A DNA stretch of 64,000 nt from Pseudarthrobacter equi (GTDB lineage Bacteria; Actinomycetota; Actinomycetes; Actinomycetales; Micrococcaceae), in assembly GCF_900105535.1 (NCBI RefSeq), contig NZ_LT629779.1, positions 3,038,001-3,102,000 on the forward strand. Reading direction: 5' to 3'. The translations under genes were made by a program, and so were the position numbers. Shown here one piece after another: positions 33,851 to 41,477 of the stretch (position 1 is its first letter; each line of letters opens with the position of its first letter). Under the pieces are notes generated by a model. That model saw only the letters and a list, made by a program, of their open reading frames with translations. It did not search any database and was not told where the DNA came from.

Positions 33851-34171
33851 ATGAATGGCGTTGAATTCTCTAGCGATAACGGAGAAGAGTTGGGGATGCT
33901 GTTCCGGCTTGGCGCGCTGAAGATGCTCTCGGACATCCTTGGGCGGTCGGTCACCGAAGCCGAAGAGGACGGGATATTCCACGAGATTGAAGGATGGTCT
34001 CATAACAGGACCGAGACCCTGACAATGCGTCTCAACACTGGCGGCGAGGTCTCTCTAAAGCTCTCGCATCCTTTGAATAACCGCTTCTTAGAAGTAGGAC
34101 GTGAAGAGCGTGTTCGCCTCGCTACGGAAGCCGGAGCAACCTCGCTGGCAGTCGTTGAAGGATGGCTCTAA
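33851..34171 (+). CDS. small phage protein with C-terminal GWL motif (106 aa)
   Basis: ATG 33851 has AAGGAAG eight bases upstream. The protein is acidic, with a helical start (DNGEELGMLFRLGALKMLSD) and the C-terminal FLEVGREERVRLATEAGATS followed by LAVVEGWL. That tail recurs in the proteins ending at 31769 and 33031. Its TAA overlaps the next ATG. Confidence 0.55.
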   Translation: MNGVEFSSDNGEELGMLFRLGALKMLSDILGRSVTEAEEDGIFHEIEGWSHNRTETLTMRLNTGGEVSLKLSHPLNNRFLEVGREERVRLATEAGATSLAVVEGWL

Positions 34172-34629
34172 TGAAGAACTCCATGGTTGATTCCTCGGAC
34201 GATCTGTTCGCTGACCTGTTCGCCGTGACTGATGTTAATGTCGCACCAGCTCCCGTCGTCGCTCCGGCTGTCGATCCCCCGGCTGTTCCAGTTGGTCGTT
34301 CTGTCCTCGATGTTCTTGATGCTCAGCATGTTGCGATGGCTGTCCCGCTGACGCGGTCCGTGTTCCTGTCGTTCCTCGGGCTGCTGTACGGGTCGTGGCA
34401 TTCCCCGGATGTCCAAGACGTTGCGGAGGCTGCTGGTGTCGATATGAAGCTGGCACAGAAGCACCTGACCGTTCTGGAGAAGGCAGAGTTGCTCACGGTC
34501 TGCAAGTACACGGGCAGTGTCTCCATCAACCGCATGATGTTCCAGCAGTTCAAGGACTGGGTGCTGGGTCCGTACGTGGACGAGATGTCCGATGACCTTG
34601 TCCGCGTACTCGATATAAGGAGTGCGTGA
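34171..34629 (+). CDS. winged-helix protein (152 aa), ArsR-like C-terminal half
   Basis: ATG 34171 overlaps the previous stop (TAATG). Residues 1-45 are a Pro/Val/Ala-rich linker. Residues ~55-150 form an ArsR-like winged helix: SPDVQDVAEAAGVDMKLAQK, HLTVLEKAELLTVCKYTGSV. It is a second putative DNA-binding regulator of the early operon and its last gene; a strong terminator follows. Confidence 0.6.
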   Translation: MKNSMVDSSDDLFADLFAVTDVNVAPAPVVAPAVDPPAVPVGRSVLDVLDAQHVAMAVPLTRSVFLSFLGLLYGSWHSPDVQDVAEAAGVDMKLAQKHLTVLEKAELLTVCKYTGSVSINRMMFQQFKDWVLGPYVDEMSDDLVRVLDIRSA

Positions 34630-34637
34630 GAGGAACA

Positions 34638-34676
34638 AAGAAGCCCCGATCCAACAACCATGGATCGGGGCTTCTT
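34638..34676. terminator. bidirectional terminator ending the early operon
   Basis: A perfect 16-bp stem, AAGAAGCCCCGATCCA (34638-34653) with 34661-34676, loop ACAACCA. It serves the rightward early genes and the leftward gene at 34690-35496. Confidence 0.9.
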
Positions 34677-34689
34677 GCTGACTTCAGAA

Positions 34690-35496
34690 CTAGCGGCGCA
34701 AACGCATGCGCTGGATAGCTGCGGCTACTCCCACGCCCTTCCAGACAACAAGGGTGACAAAGCCGGCTATGACAATAAGGGCGACAAACAGAACCCACGG
34801 CACAGGACTGATCGTGTCAGCCGAGGCAGTAGTCGCGGCAACGCCCATTGCCTCAATACCCCCGTCTCCAACGATGTCCTGTACTGGACGCACTCCGTAT
34901 GACCCGGCATGCGGTCCTACAGGTGCCACAGCAGCCACAGCAGCCACTGAAGGAGCAGCCATAGCCTCCGCAGCATTCTGGACGCTCTCAGCCGCAGCAG
35001 GCGCTTCCGCTTCTACTACCGGTACATCTGCTGGCTGGTTAGGTGTGATCGCTGCCTGCCCCGCTGCGGGCACAGGAGCTGCATAGACCGGTGCTGGTGC
35101 AGCCGGAACCTGATAGACCGGCTGTGGAGCTGCTGGAGGCTGGTATGACGGTGCTGGTGCAACGTACATAGGTGCAGGGGCTGCTGGAGCAGGAACGTAG
35201 GGAGCCGGTGCAGGTGCTGGCGGAACATATGGAGCCGGAGCTGGTGCGGGTTGAGCGGGGACAGGAACCTGCGCGGGAGGAGGCGGTACTGCTCCAGCAC
35301 CACCCGTACTGCCACCACCGACGCTGCCGCCAACGCCAGTGTTCGCGCCTTTGCCATCGTCGAAGCAGTACTGCGAGCCGTTCGGTGCAGTCTGGCAAAT
35401 CGTTGCTGCCTGTGCTGGGGCTGCTGCCAATGCTGTTGCAGCCAGTAGCCCGAGTGCTAGGGCAATGGATGATCTTCTGATCACTTTGTACTCCAT
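34690..35496 (-). CDS. secreted Pro/Ala-rich membrane-anchored surface protein (moron candidate)
   Basis: A 268-residue protein from ATG 35496 (GAGAAG upstream). It has a signal peptide (RSSIALALGLLAATALAAAP AQA), a short globular part with two cysteines (ICQTAPNGSQYCFDD), then ~110 residues rich in Pro-Ala and APAPxY/PVY repeats. It ends with a C-terminal helix (PWVLFVALIVIAGFVTLVVW) and a basic cytosolic tail. It is the only gene here on the minus strand between early and late blocks. Such isolated, oppositely transcribed genes are often expressed in the lysogen and alter the host envelope. Confidence 0.75.
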   Translation of the reverse strand: MEYKVIRRSSIALALGLLAATALAAAPAQAATICQTAPNGSQYCFDDGKGANTGVGGSVGGGSTGGAGAVPPPPAQVPVPAQPAPAPAPYVPPAPAPAPYVPAPAAPAPMYVAPAPSYQPPAAPQPVYQVPAAPAPVYAAPVPAAGQAAITPNQPADVPVVEAEAPAAAESVQNAAEAMAAPSVAAVAAVAPVGPHAGSYGVRPVQDIVGDGGIEAMGVAATTASADTISPVPWVLFVALIVIAGFVTLVVWKGVGVAAAIQRMRLRR

Positions 35497-35548
35497 TTCT
35501 TCTCTAGATGGATGGAGTGCACAAACTATTGCGAGGCACTGACAAAAA

Positions 35549-35565
35549 TACCCCATGGGGGTATC
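35549..35565. promoter_or_regulatory. operator-like palindrome between divergent genes
   Basis: ATACCCCATGGGGGTAT (35548-35564) is nearly palindromic. CCCATGGGGGTATC (35552-35565) is identical to 30796-30809 and close to 30596-30610. It lies in the 180-bp gap between the surface protein gene (minus) and 35677 (plus). Confidence 0.5.
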
Positions 35566-35676
35566 CGCTAAAATTGAACCACGGGGAAACATACGCATTG
35601 AGCAGCCGGGAACCGGCGCAACCACACAAGAGATCGCCCGCAGTCAAAACAATCCCCTCACTGCTGGAGCGCCGAA

Positions 35677-36498
35677 ATGTCATCTGTCATTGCCACACCT
35701 ATGCCCGTCACCCTCGAAACCGAGATCAAGAATCTCCGCACCTATCTGAAGAACGCCCTATGGATGCCGCAGCATCTCGATATCACGATGGCGAAGCTGG
35801 ACGTGATTGCCCGCCCCGGTTCAGATGGTGGCAGCGCCAAGCTGAAGAATGAGCAGAACCCCATAGCCTTTGACGCCTTCTTCGCCCACGAGCAACTTAG
35901 ACGAGCACTTTCCGTCACGGTCAACGACATCCAGCAGTGCCGAGCAGCGTGTGCCATGCTTCCCGACGAGACAACAGGGGCGCTGGCTCAGTGGCTATTG
36001 GACGGCGACCAGCTCGTCTGGCTGTCCCAAAGCCACCTATGGAGGAATACCTACAACTCCATCATCGAAGGGGTCTCAGGGGCACACAAGGCGATTGACC
36101 TGCCTGAATACGAAGAGCCGACGCTGGACAATCTCATGCGCACCATTCAGAACATCCCGGCATACGTGCTGGACGCTTATGCCACTGCGCCGAAGATCGT
36201 GGAAGCACTGAAGATTCACGGCATCACGAACCTGAACCGGAACAGGATTCACGCATGGGCTGACGATAAGCCGGACGAGCTGGTCGCCGTGGTTCGCCCG
36301 ATCGTCAAAGCGCGCTACTCGGGATATTGGTTGACTCAGGAGATCGTCAACACTCCCACCTACCGCCTTCGGGATGTGTGCAACCTATGGCTCGCAGCCG
36401 AGCTAAAGAAGCAGGCAACGCTGCTCAAGAAGCAGGCTGCCGCAGAACGTAAAGCGGTCAGATTAGCCAAAAAGAGTGAACTAGCTATGGCTGCTTGA
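35677..36498 (+). CDS. hypothetical phage protein (273 aa)
   Basis: ATG 35677 follows GGAGCGCCGAA. The protein is largely helical (LETEIKNLRTYLKNALWMPQ; DETTGALAQWLLDGDQLVWL) with a Lys/Ala-rich C-terminal helix (AELKKQATLLKKQAAAERKA). Residues ~140-230 contain a possible HTH-like region (VEALKIHGITNLNRNRIHAW). No family recognised; it lies between the early operon and the structured late-control region. Confidence 0.6.
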   Translation: MSSVIATPMPVTLETEIKNLRTYLKNALWMPQHLDITMAKLDVIARPGSDGGSAKLKNEQNPIAFDAFFAHEQLRRALSVTVNDIQQCRAACAMLPDETTGALAQWLLDGDQLVWLSQSHLWRNTYNSIIEGVSGAHKAIDLPEYEEPTLDNLMRTIQNIPAYVLDAYATAPKIVEALKIHGITNLNRNRIHAWADDKPDELVAVVRPIVKARYSGYWLTQEIVNTPTYRLRDVCNLWLAAELKKQATLLKKQAAAERKAVRLAKKSELAMAA

Positions 36499-36527
36499 GC
36501 TTATTTGTGCGATCCTGAAAGATTATG

Positions 36528-36634
36528 TTGACTTTTGATGTTTTCTGTCGTACAGTTTTTATAGCTAGAGATGTCGGAAAAACTGGATCTCTGAAAAGAA
36601 GCCCTTTGAGCATTAGCTCGGGGCTTCTTTTATT
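36528..36634 (+). ncRNA. promoter-terminator unit: small RNA or attenuator before the late region
   Basis: TTGACT (36528-36533), 17-bp spacer and TACAGT (36551-36556) predict transcription from about 36563. Only ~30 nt later an 11-bp stem AAAAGAAGCCC (36594-36604) with GGGCTTCTTTT (36621-36631) forms a strong intrinsic terminator. The resulting ~70-nt RNA has no ORF. It could be a small RNA or an antitermination-controlled leader for late transcription. Confidence 0.6.
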
Positions 36635-36648
36635 TGCTCCCACATTCT

Positions 36649-36725
36649 GGTGGGACGGACGAATTTCCTAGGCACTTCCCTAGATCGTGTGGTGAAGGTT
36701 CAACTCCCCCATCGTCCGTCCCACC
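36649..36725. repeat. 14-bp perfect inverted repeat with tRNA-T-arm-like interior
   Basis: GGTGGGACGGACGA (36649-36662) and its exact reverse complement (36712-36725) flank 49 nt. The interior holds a CTAGG/CCTAG mini-hairpin and GGTTCAACTCCCCC, which looks like a tRNA T-loop. The outer stem is twice too long for a tRNA and the T-stem does not pair. It may be a structured RNA or part of the packaging (cos/pac) region. Confidence 0.6.
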
Positions 36726-36737
36726 CGCAATCCCCGA

Positions 36738-36822
36738 GGCGCGCGTTTTGACTTTCGCCCTTTTGACTTCCTGCTGTGAGGGCGGGATATAGGCAGAAGT
36801 GGAATTTTGATGGCGCGCGTTT
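36738..36822 (+). promoter_or_regulatory. direct repeats and late promoter candidate
   Basis: GGCGCGCGTTT occurs at 36738-36748 and again at 36812-36822. Between them are two TTTTGACTT copies (36746-36754, 36761-36769) and a GATATA/TATAGG box (36786-36793), 17-19 nt after the second TTGACT. This could be the late promoter; the repeats could be protein-binding or packaging sites. Confidence 0.4.
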
Positions 36823-36854
36823 CGGTACCACTTGCAAGCGAACAAAGGTCAGCG

Positions 36855-36974
36855 ATGCAGAACACGATGAACACCCACCGCCGTGCCTATCTGCTATCGA
36901 TTGTTGATCCGACTGCCCGAGCATACGTAGCGAGCATCATCAGCACCGCTGAGAGCCTTCCTGACGCTGTTTGA
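36855..36974 (+). CDS. small ORF (39 aa)
   Basis: MQNTMNTHRRAYLLSIVDP... reads 39 residues from ATG 36855 (AAAGG about 7 bases upstream) to TGA 36972-36974. It has a helical, Ala/Ser-rich C-terminus. It fills the space between the structured region and the next gene. No family recognised; coding status is uncertain. Confidence 0.35.
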   Translation: MQNTMNTHRRAYLLSIVDPTARAYVASIISTAESLPDAV

Positions 36975-37040
36975 GCACCAACCGCTTATACATGTGGTCA
37001 CGCATATGAGGAGGCTGTCTGAAGCCCTCTGATCGCATGT

Positions 37041-37532
37041 TTACGGTTCGGCAGTTTCCTTTAGGTACTCCCGAACTCCCAGCCGTTCTCGTCTCGGGAG
37101 CTTGTGTAGGTCAAGCTTCATGGCGAAGGTCAGGCGACCAACTGCCGTCGTGTATTCATCGCCAAGCCCACCCAGCACACGAGCCTTTTCTTCTTTGGGA
37201 AGGTTGCCTACTTTTCTGGCGATCTTCTTCGCAACTGTCACCACGTCTTGGGCTAGTTCCGTGATCTCAATGGGCGCGAGGATGGTGATCCGCTGCGAGT
37301 GCACTAACTGTTTTGCAAGATACTCGGACTCCAAGATGGTCCCGTCGAGGATCAGGTCCAAGTTCCCCAACCCCGAATCCGCTAAGAAGCTGCTGTACGC
37401 CTGCTGCTTTTGCTCGCGTAGCCACTTAGCGTGGTCAAGCCGCGCGTTGAGCCGTGATCCCAGCAAGACGCCCAGAAGCGTGAATATGCCGGTGGTTCCA
37501 GCGGTCATCAGGACTGTCTGCCAAGGCTCCAT
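37041..37532 (-). CDS. membrane-anchored coiled-coil phage protein
   Basis: A 163-residue protein from ATG 37532 (AGGAT upstream). One N-terminal helix (VLMTAGTTGIFTLLGVLLGS) is followed by a charged helical body (LDHAKWLREQKQQAYSSFLA). It is on the minus strand inside a rightward region, so it may be expressed separately in the lysogen, for example in superinfection exclusion. That role is speculation; the topology is clear. Confidence 0.65.
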   Translation of the reverse strand: MEPWQTVLMTAGTTGIFTLLGVLLGSRLNARLDHAKWLREQKQQAYSSFLADSGLGNLDLILDGTILESEYLAKQLVHSQRITILAPIEITELAQDVVTVAKKIARKVGNLPKEEKARVLGGLGDEYTTAVGRLTFAMKLDLHKLPRRERLGVREYLKETAEP

Positions 37533-37584
37533 GACCAAATCCTATTCACCTCGTTCGCAACGCCATAGAGAGGCTCACACAGCC

Positions 37585-37758
37585 ATGGAATCAGCAGCAC
37601 CGAAGCCAGCGCCCCTCAAGCCTCTGGTAGTTCCGGAGAAGCGTGCACAGCGCCTCGCACCGGACACAAGGAGCTGGTCATCGTCATCAGAACCGTTGAC
37701 GAACAAGGTCTTCTCCAAGGACGACGCCGATCGCATCAAGAAGGCGCTGGGGTTCTGA
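37585..37758 (+). CDS. small hypothetical phage protein (57 aa)
   Basis: ATG 37585, with GAGAGG 12 bases upstream. It is Pro-rich at the start (SAAPKPAPLKPLVVPEKRAQ) and ends FSKDDADRIKKALGF. Its stop overlaps the next ATG (TGATG at 37756). No family recognised. Confidence 0.45.
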   Translation: MESAAPKPAPLKPLVVPEKRAQRLAPDTRSWSSSSEPLTNKVFSKDDADRIKKALGF

Positions 37759-37904
37759 TGCTGACCATAATCCCGGCGGCTACAGCCAAGAACACTGGGT
37801 GTGACTGCCCTGAGGATGCTGAGCGCTCCCGTGTGCTCCATAAGGCGGACGGCAGCATCGTCGAGGGCTTCGTACCCTCACGCACTAATTCACGGCTCTC
37901 CTAG
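37758..37904 (+). CDS. small hypothetical phage protein (48 aa)
   Basis: A short ORF coupled to the previous stop by TGATG. It contains CDC (GCDCPEDAERSRVLHKADG). It ends at TAG 37902-37904, 44 bp before the terminase small subunit. Function unknown; coding is supported by the overlap only. Confidence 0.45.
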   Translation: MLTIIPAATAKNTGCDCPEDAERSRVLHKADGSIVEGFVPSRTNSRLS

Positions 37905-37948
37905 AGGCATTCAACGAGAGGCGTTCCAAGTACCTGAACGGAGGCGTC

Positions 37949-38548
37949 ATGCCGGTGTCAAGGCATAGCGCCGAAGAGAAGGCTGCGGCAGTCGAACGTT
38001 ATCGCCTCGAAGGTCCAACCGTGGCTGCTGAGCAGTACGGAGTCACGAAATCAACGATCAAAGACTGGGCTGACAAGGCTGGCGTCCGAACGGTTCGGAC
38101 GGCTTCCACGCGCGCGGCAACAGAAGCTCGGGCATTCGATCTGAAGCTGAAGAGGCAACAAGCCATCGAGCTGCTGATGAATGAAGGGCTGGAACTTCTC
38201 CACGATATTCGCAAGCCCTACAAGGATGTCGTGGTCGGCGGCAAGGACAACGTGGCTACCGAGTTCATGCGTGAGAAGCCGTCCTTCGTGGATCGCAAGA
38301 ACATCATGACCGCTTCGACGACTGCCTTCGCTTCTGCTGCACGTCTCGCAGCGATCGATGCCACCACTGCTTCTGACCTGACCGAGAAGCGCAAGGACCT
38401 TCTGACGCGTATGGGCGAGCAGTTGGGCTTCAAACCGTTCGAAGACGACCATATAGAGGAGGTCCCCGATGTCAGCTTTGGCGATCCAAGCGAAGCTACC
38501 GATGGCGATCTCTCCGAAACAGTTGGACTACCTGCGGAACTCGAATAA
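37949..38548 (+). CDS. terminase small subunit
   Basis: A 199-residue protein from ATG 37949 (GGAGGCG upstream). The N-terminal helix-turn-helix is of the transposase/resolvase type used by terminase small subunits (EKAAAVERYRLEGPTVAAEQ, YGVTKSTIKDWADKAG). An Arg/Thr-rich and helical middle follows. It recognises the phage packaging site and recruits the large subunit. It overlaps the large-subunit gene by 80 bp. Confidence 0.75.
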   Translation: MPVSRHSAEEKAAAVERYRLEGPTVAAEQYGVTKSTIKDWADKAGVRTVRTASTRAATEARAFDLKLKRQQAIELLMNEGLELLHDIRKPYKDVVVGGKDNVATEFMREKPSFVDRKNIMTASTTAFASAARLAAIDATTASDLTEKRKDLLTRMGEQLGFKPFEDDHIEEVPDVSFGDPSEATDGDLSETVGLPAELE

Positions 38549-39773
38549 GAGCTTCAACGTTTGTCACGGCTCGGTCAGTAGCGGCAAGACTGTGATCACG
38601 CTTTATCGCTGGGTGTTCTTTATGGCGGATGCCCCACCGGGTCAGGCTGGGATGTTCGGTCGAACGCGCGAGTCGGTAAAGAGCAACCTGTGGAATGTCC
38701 TGAAGGACCGTGAGTTCTTCGGTGATCTCGTTGACGAGTTCCAAGGCAACCCGCTGTCCGGCTGGGTCAAGATGTTTGACCGTGAGGTCCGCGTCATGGG
38801 CGCGAACGACGTAAACGCAGAGATGACCATCCGAGGTGCAACGCTCGTCGGTGCATGCGTGGATGAGATCACAGTATTGCCTGAGGGCTTCTTCAAGATG
38901 CTTGTCAGCCGTCTGCGTGTACCTAGGGCGCAGCTATTCGGCACGACCAACCCGGACTCCCCGAATCACTGGTTCAAAGTCGACTTCATCGACAAGATCA
39001 ACGACCCGGTGAAGCCCCTGCCCGGTTGGACTCTGTGGCATTTCACCATGGATGACAATCCGGGGCTGCCTGCTTCCTATGTGGCGCAGCAGAAGGCTAT
39101 CTACGCGTACGGGCTGTTCAAGCTTCGGTTCATCGACGGCTTGTGGGTGTCTGGTGACGGTGCCATCTTCGACTTCTGGGACCCTGCTAAACACGTGGTG
39201 AAGCACGCTGATCTCCCGCTGATGCGCCGTGTCTACGCCGTGGGGCTGGATGGTGGCTTGTCCAGCGCGTCAGCCGGTATCTGGTTGGGGCTGGGCGCAG
39301 ACAACGTCCTCTACTTTTTCGATGAGTGGAACTGGACGCACAGCAAGGACAGAGCTGGATTGAGCTATCACGAGCAGGCAAAGCTTTTCGTCAAGAAGTT
39401 CAACCAGCCAAACACGTTGGGGCTGAGGAAAGCCGATCTGAAACCTCGGTGGACCATCGTGGACTCCGCTGCCCTCGACTTCAAACGCGCTCTGCGGGAC
39501 AACGGCATAACCAACATCGGCAACTGCAAGAAGGACAACGTGCTGCAAGGCATTGGTGTCATTGGTTCGATGTTGGAGAGCCGCAAGTTGAAGGTCTCTG
39601 ACTCGTGCATTGGATTGATAAACGAGATTCCCGGCTACGCGTGGGATCAGAAGCAGTCATTGGTCGGCGTCGATGCTCCCAACAAGAAAAACGATCACCA
39701 TCTTGATGCGGCTCGATATGCATTGATGAGCACCCAAGGAGACTGGCTCCGCGATATGGAGCGCAATCGCTAA
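38469..39773 (+). CDS. terminase large subunit
   Basis: A 434-residue packaging motor (PBSX/Terminase_3-type). The ATPase has Walker A GSVSSGKT (34-41), Walker B LVGACVDEI (D132, E133) and a coupling motif near LFGTTNPDSPNHWFK. The C-terminal RNase-H-like nuclease begins at AVGLDGGLSSASAGIWLGLG (first acidic residue D), with DSAALDFKRAL later and HHLDAARYALMST near the end. ATG 38469 follows AGAGGAGG. Confidence 0.92.
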   Translation: MSALAIQAKLPMAISPKQLDYLRNSNKSFNVCHGSVSSGKTVITLYRWVFFMADAPPGQAGMFGRTRESVKSNLWNVLKDREFFGDLVDEFQGNPLSGWVKMFDREVRVMGANDVNAEMTIRGATLVGACVDEITVLPEGFFKMLVSRLRVPRAQLFGTTNPDSPNHWFKVDFIDKINDPVKPLPGWTLWHFTMDDNPGLPASYVAQQKAIYAYGLFKLRFIDGLWVSGDGAIFDFWDPAKHVVKHADLPLMRRVYAVGLDGGLSSASAGIWLGLGADNVLYFFDEWNWTHSKDRAGLSYHEQAKLFVKKFNQPNTLGLRKADLKPRWTIVDSAALDFKRALRDNGITNIGNCKKDNVLQGIGVIGSMLESRKLKVSDSCIGLINEIPGYAWDQKQSLVGVDAPNKKNDHHLDAARYALMSTQGDWLRDMERNR

Positions 39774-39790
39774 CGAAATGGAGGGCAGCT

Positions 39791-41383
39791 ATGGCTTTGC
39801 CTAAGAACGGTACTGATTTCCCGCTGCCCCAGATGGCTGCAATCGCTCCAAAGTACCGCGAGTACAACGCGTGGTACATGGCTGATGCATCCGAGTTGAG
39901 TCACATCTACTCCACTGCTGGCAATAAGGGGAAGGTTGGCATCTTCACTCGCATCAAGCGGATGTTCATGGGGACGCCACCGGATGAAGAAGGCAATCAG
40001 CATGTCTATAACCTGAACGTTGCTGCTGAGATCACGCGCAAGTCAGCGGACCTGCTGTTTTCCGATCCTGTCCGGATTGAAGCCCGCGATACCGTAGAGG
40101 ACCGTCCGCAGGCACTGGACCTCAGCAAGCTCTCTGCGCGCCTCCAGTTGCTCACCGGACCGTATCTCGATGCGACCCTCATTGGAGCCGCTGAGACGGC
40201 TGCTGCGCTTGGTGGGACGTTCCTGAAGGTCGCATGGGATGCCAACATCAAAGACCACGCGTTCATCGTCAAGGTGGACGCCGACCTAGCTGTACCGGAA
40301 TTCGCGTTCGGCTTCCTCAAGTCGGTTCAGTTCTGGCACAACGTAGCCACTGAAGGCTCCACTGTCTGGCGTCACGTCGAGGAACACTTCGTTGACTCAG
40401 ATGGGATCGGTCTGGTTCGTCATGCCCTCTATATGGGTCGGGACGACAATGTCGGCATCGTCGTCTCGCTGACTGATCGAGACGAAACGCGATCCTTTGC
40501 TGAATTCGTCGACGAGAACGGGTGCGTGAGCACCGAAACGCCCGGTCTGAGCGCCGTTTACCTCCCTAACCGGACTCCGAATGCTATTTGGCGGAAGGAC
40601 CCCTTAGGAGCCAATCTGGGGCGTTCCGACTTCGAAGGAATCTTGCAGCCTCTTGATGCAGTAAACGAGGCTTTCAGCTCTTTGATGCGAGACATCCGGT
40701 TGAGCAAGTCGACTTTGATCATCTCCGAGAAGCTACTTGAAGACCTCGGTGTGGGCGAAGGACTTGCGCACGATATCGATCGCGAAATCTTCACTCAGGT
40801 CAAGGACACCTCGGTGCCTGACGGTGACGGCAACGGTATGCCGATCACACAGGTGCAATTTGCCGTCCGGGTCGAGGACTTCCAGAAGGTGATCAACTTC
40901 CTCAAGGGAGCACTGCTGTCTATTGCTGGATACTCCAGCCAGACATTCGGCTTGGTGGAATCCAACAGCGCTATGACGGCTACCGAGACCAACGCGCGCG
41001 AGCGCGCCTCTCACATGACCCGTGAAGCCAAGGTTCGCCTGATGGCTCCCCAGTTGTCCGCTATCGCCCTGAAACTGCTTCTCACTGATGCAGCCAAGTT
41101 CGATACGGGCATCACGGTTCCTGATGGTGTTGTCATCGAGTCGATCTTTGCTGACGCCGTGCAGCCTGACGCTGAAGCTATCAGCGCTCAGAATGCTAGC
41201 GACTTCTCGTCTCAGTCTGCCTCAACTGTGACCCGTGTGGGTCGCGCTCATCCTGATTGGTCTCCCGCTCAGGTGAAGAAGGAGGCTGAGCTAATTCTGG
41301 CTGAGCACAAGAAGCCTGAGCCAGCCGCTGCTGCACCTGCGGAGACCGTTGTGGAACCGGCAGAGGACCAAGTAGCGGCGTGA
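39791..41383 (+). CDS. phage portal protein (SPP1-type)
   Basis: A 530-residue protein from ATG 39791, after GGAGGGCAGC. It matches SPP1 gp6-like portals in order: VYNLNVAAEITRKSADLLFS near residue 75, LEPLDAVNEAFSS-like ILQPLDAVNEAFSSLMRDIR, and the C-terminal helix region NSAMTATETNARERASHMTR. The tail is Glu/Pro/Ala-rich. The dodecameric portal forms the DNA channel at one capsid vertex. Confidence 0.9.
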   Translation: MALPKNGTDFPLPQMAAIAPKYREYNAWYMADASELSHIYSTAGNKGKVGIFTRIKRMFMGTPPDEEGNQHVYNLNVAAEITRKSADLLFSDPVRIEARDTVEDRPQALDLSKLSARLQLLTGPYLDATLIGAAETAAALGGTFLKVAWDANIKDHAFIVKVDADLAVPEFAFGFLKSVQFWHNVATEGSTVWRHVEEHFVDSDGIGLVRHALYMGRDDNVGIVVSLTDRDETRSFAEFVDENGCVSTETPGLSAVYLPNRTPNAIWRKDPLGANLGRSDFEGILQPLDAVNEAFSSLMRDIRLSKSTLIISEKLLEDLGVGEGLAHDIDREIFTQVKDTSVPDGDGNGMPITQVQFAVRVEDFQKVINFLKGALLSIAGYSSQTFGLVESNSAMTATETNARERASHMTREAKVRLMAPQLSAIALKLLLTDAAKFDTGITVPDGVVIESIFADAVQPDAEAISAQNASDFSSQSASTVTRVGRAHPDWSPAQVKKEAELILAEHKKPEPAAAAPAETVVEPAEDQVAA

Positions 41384-41421
41384 CGCTGCAACTCCCCAAC
41401 TCATAACTAAATACGCCTCAC

Positions 41422-41450
41422 AGCCACTCGTAGATCGGGTGGCTTTTTTC
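41422..41450 (+). terminator. intrinsic terminator between portal and scaffold genes
   Basis: AGCCAC (41422-41427) pairs with GTGGCT (41439-41444), followed by TTTTTT. It would adjust the dose of head genes relative to the packaging genes. Confidence 0.65.
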
Positions 41451-41477
41451 ATATGCAGAAAGAGTCAGGTACTCCAG

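Noticed and set aside
36649..36725. tRNA gene
   Set aside because: The T-loop-like GGTTCAACTCC lacks a paired T-stem, and the outer 14-bp stem is too long for an acceptor; kept only as a structured repeat.
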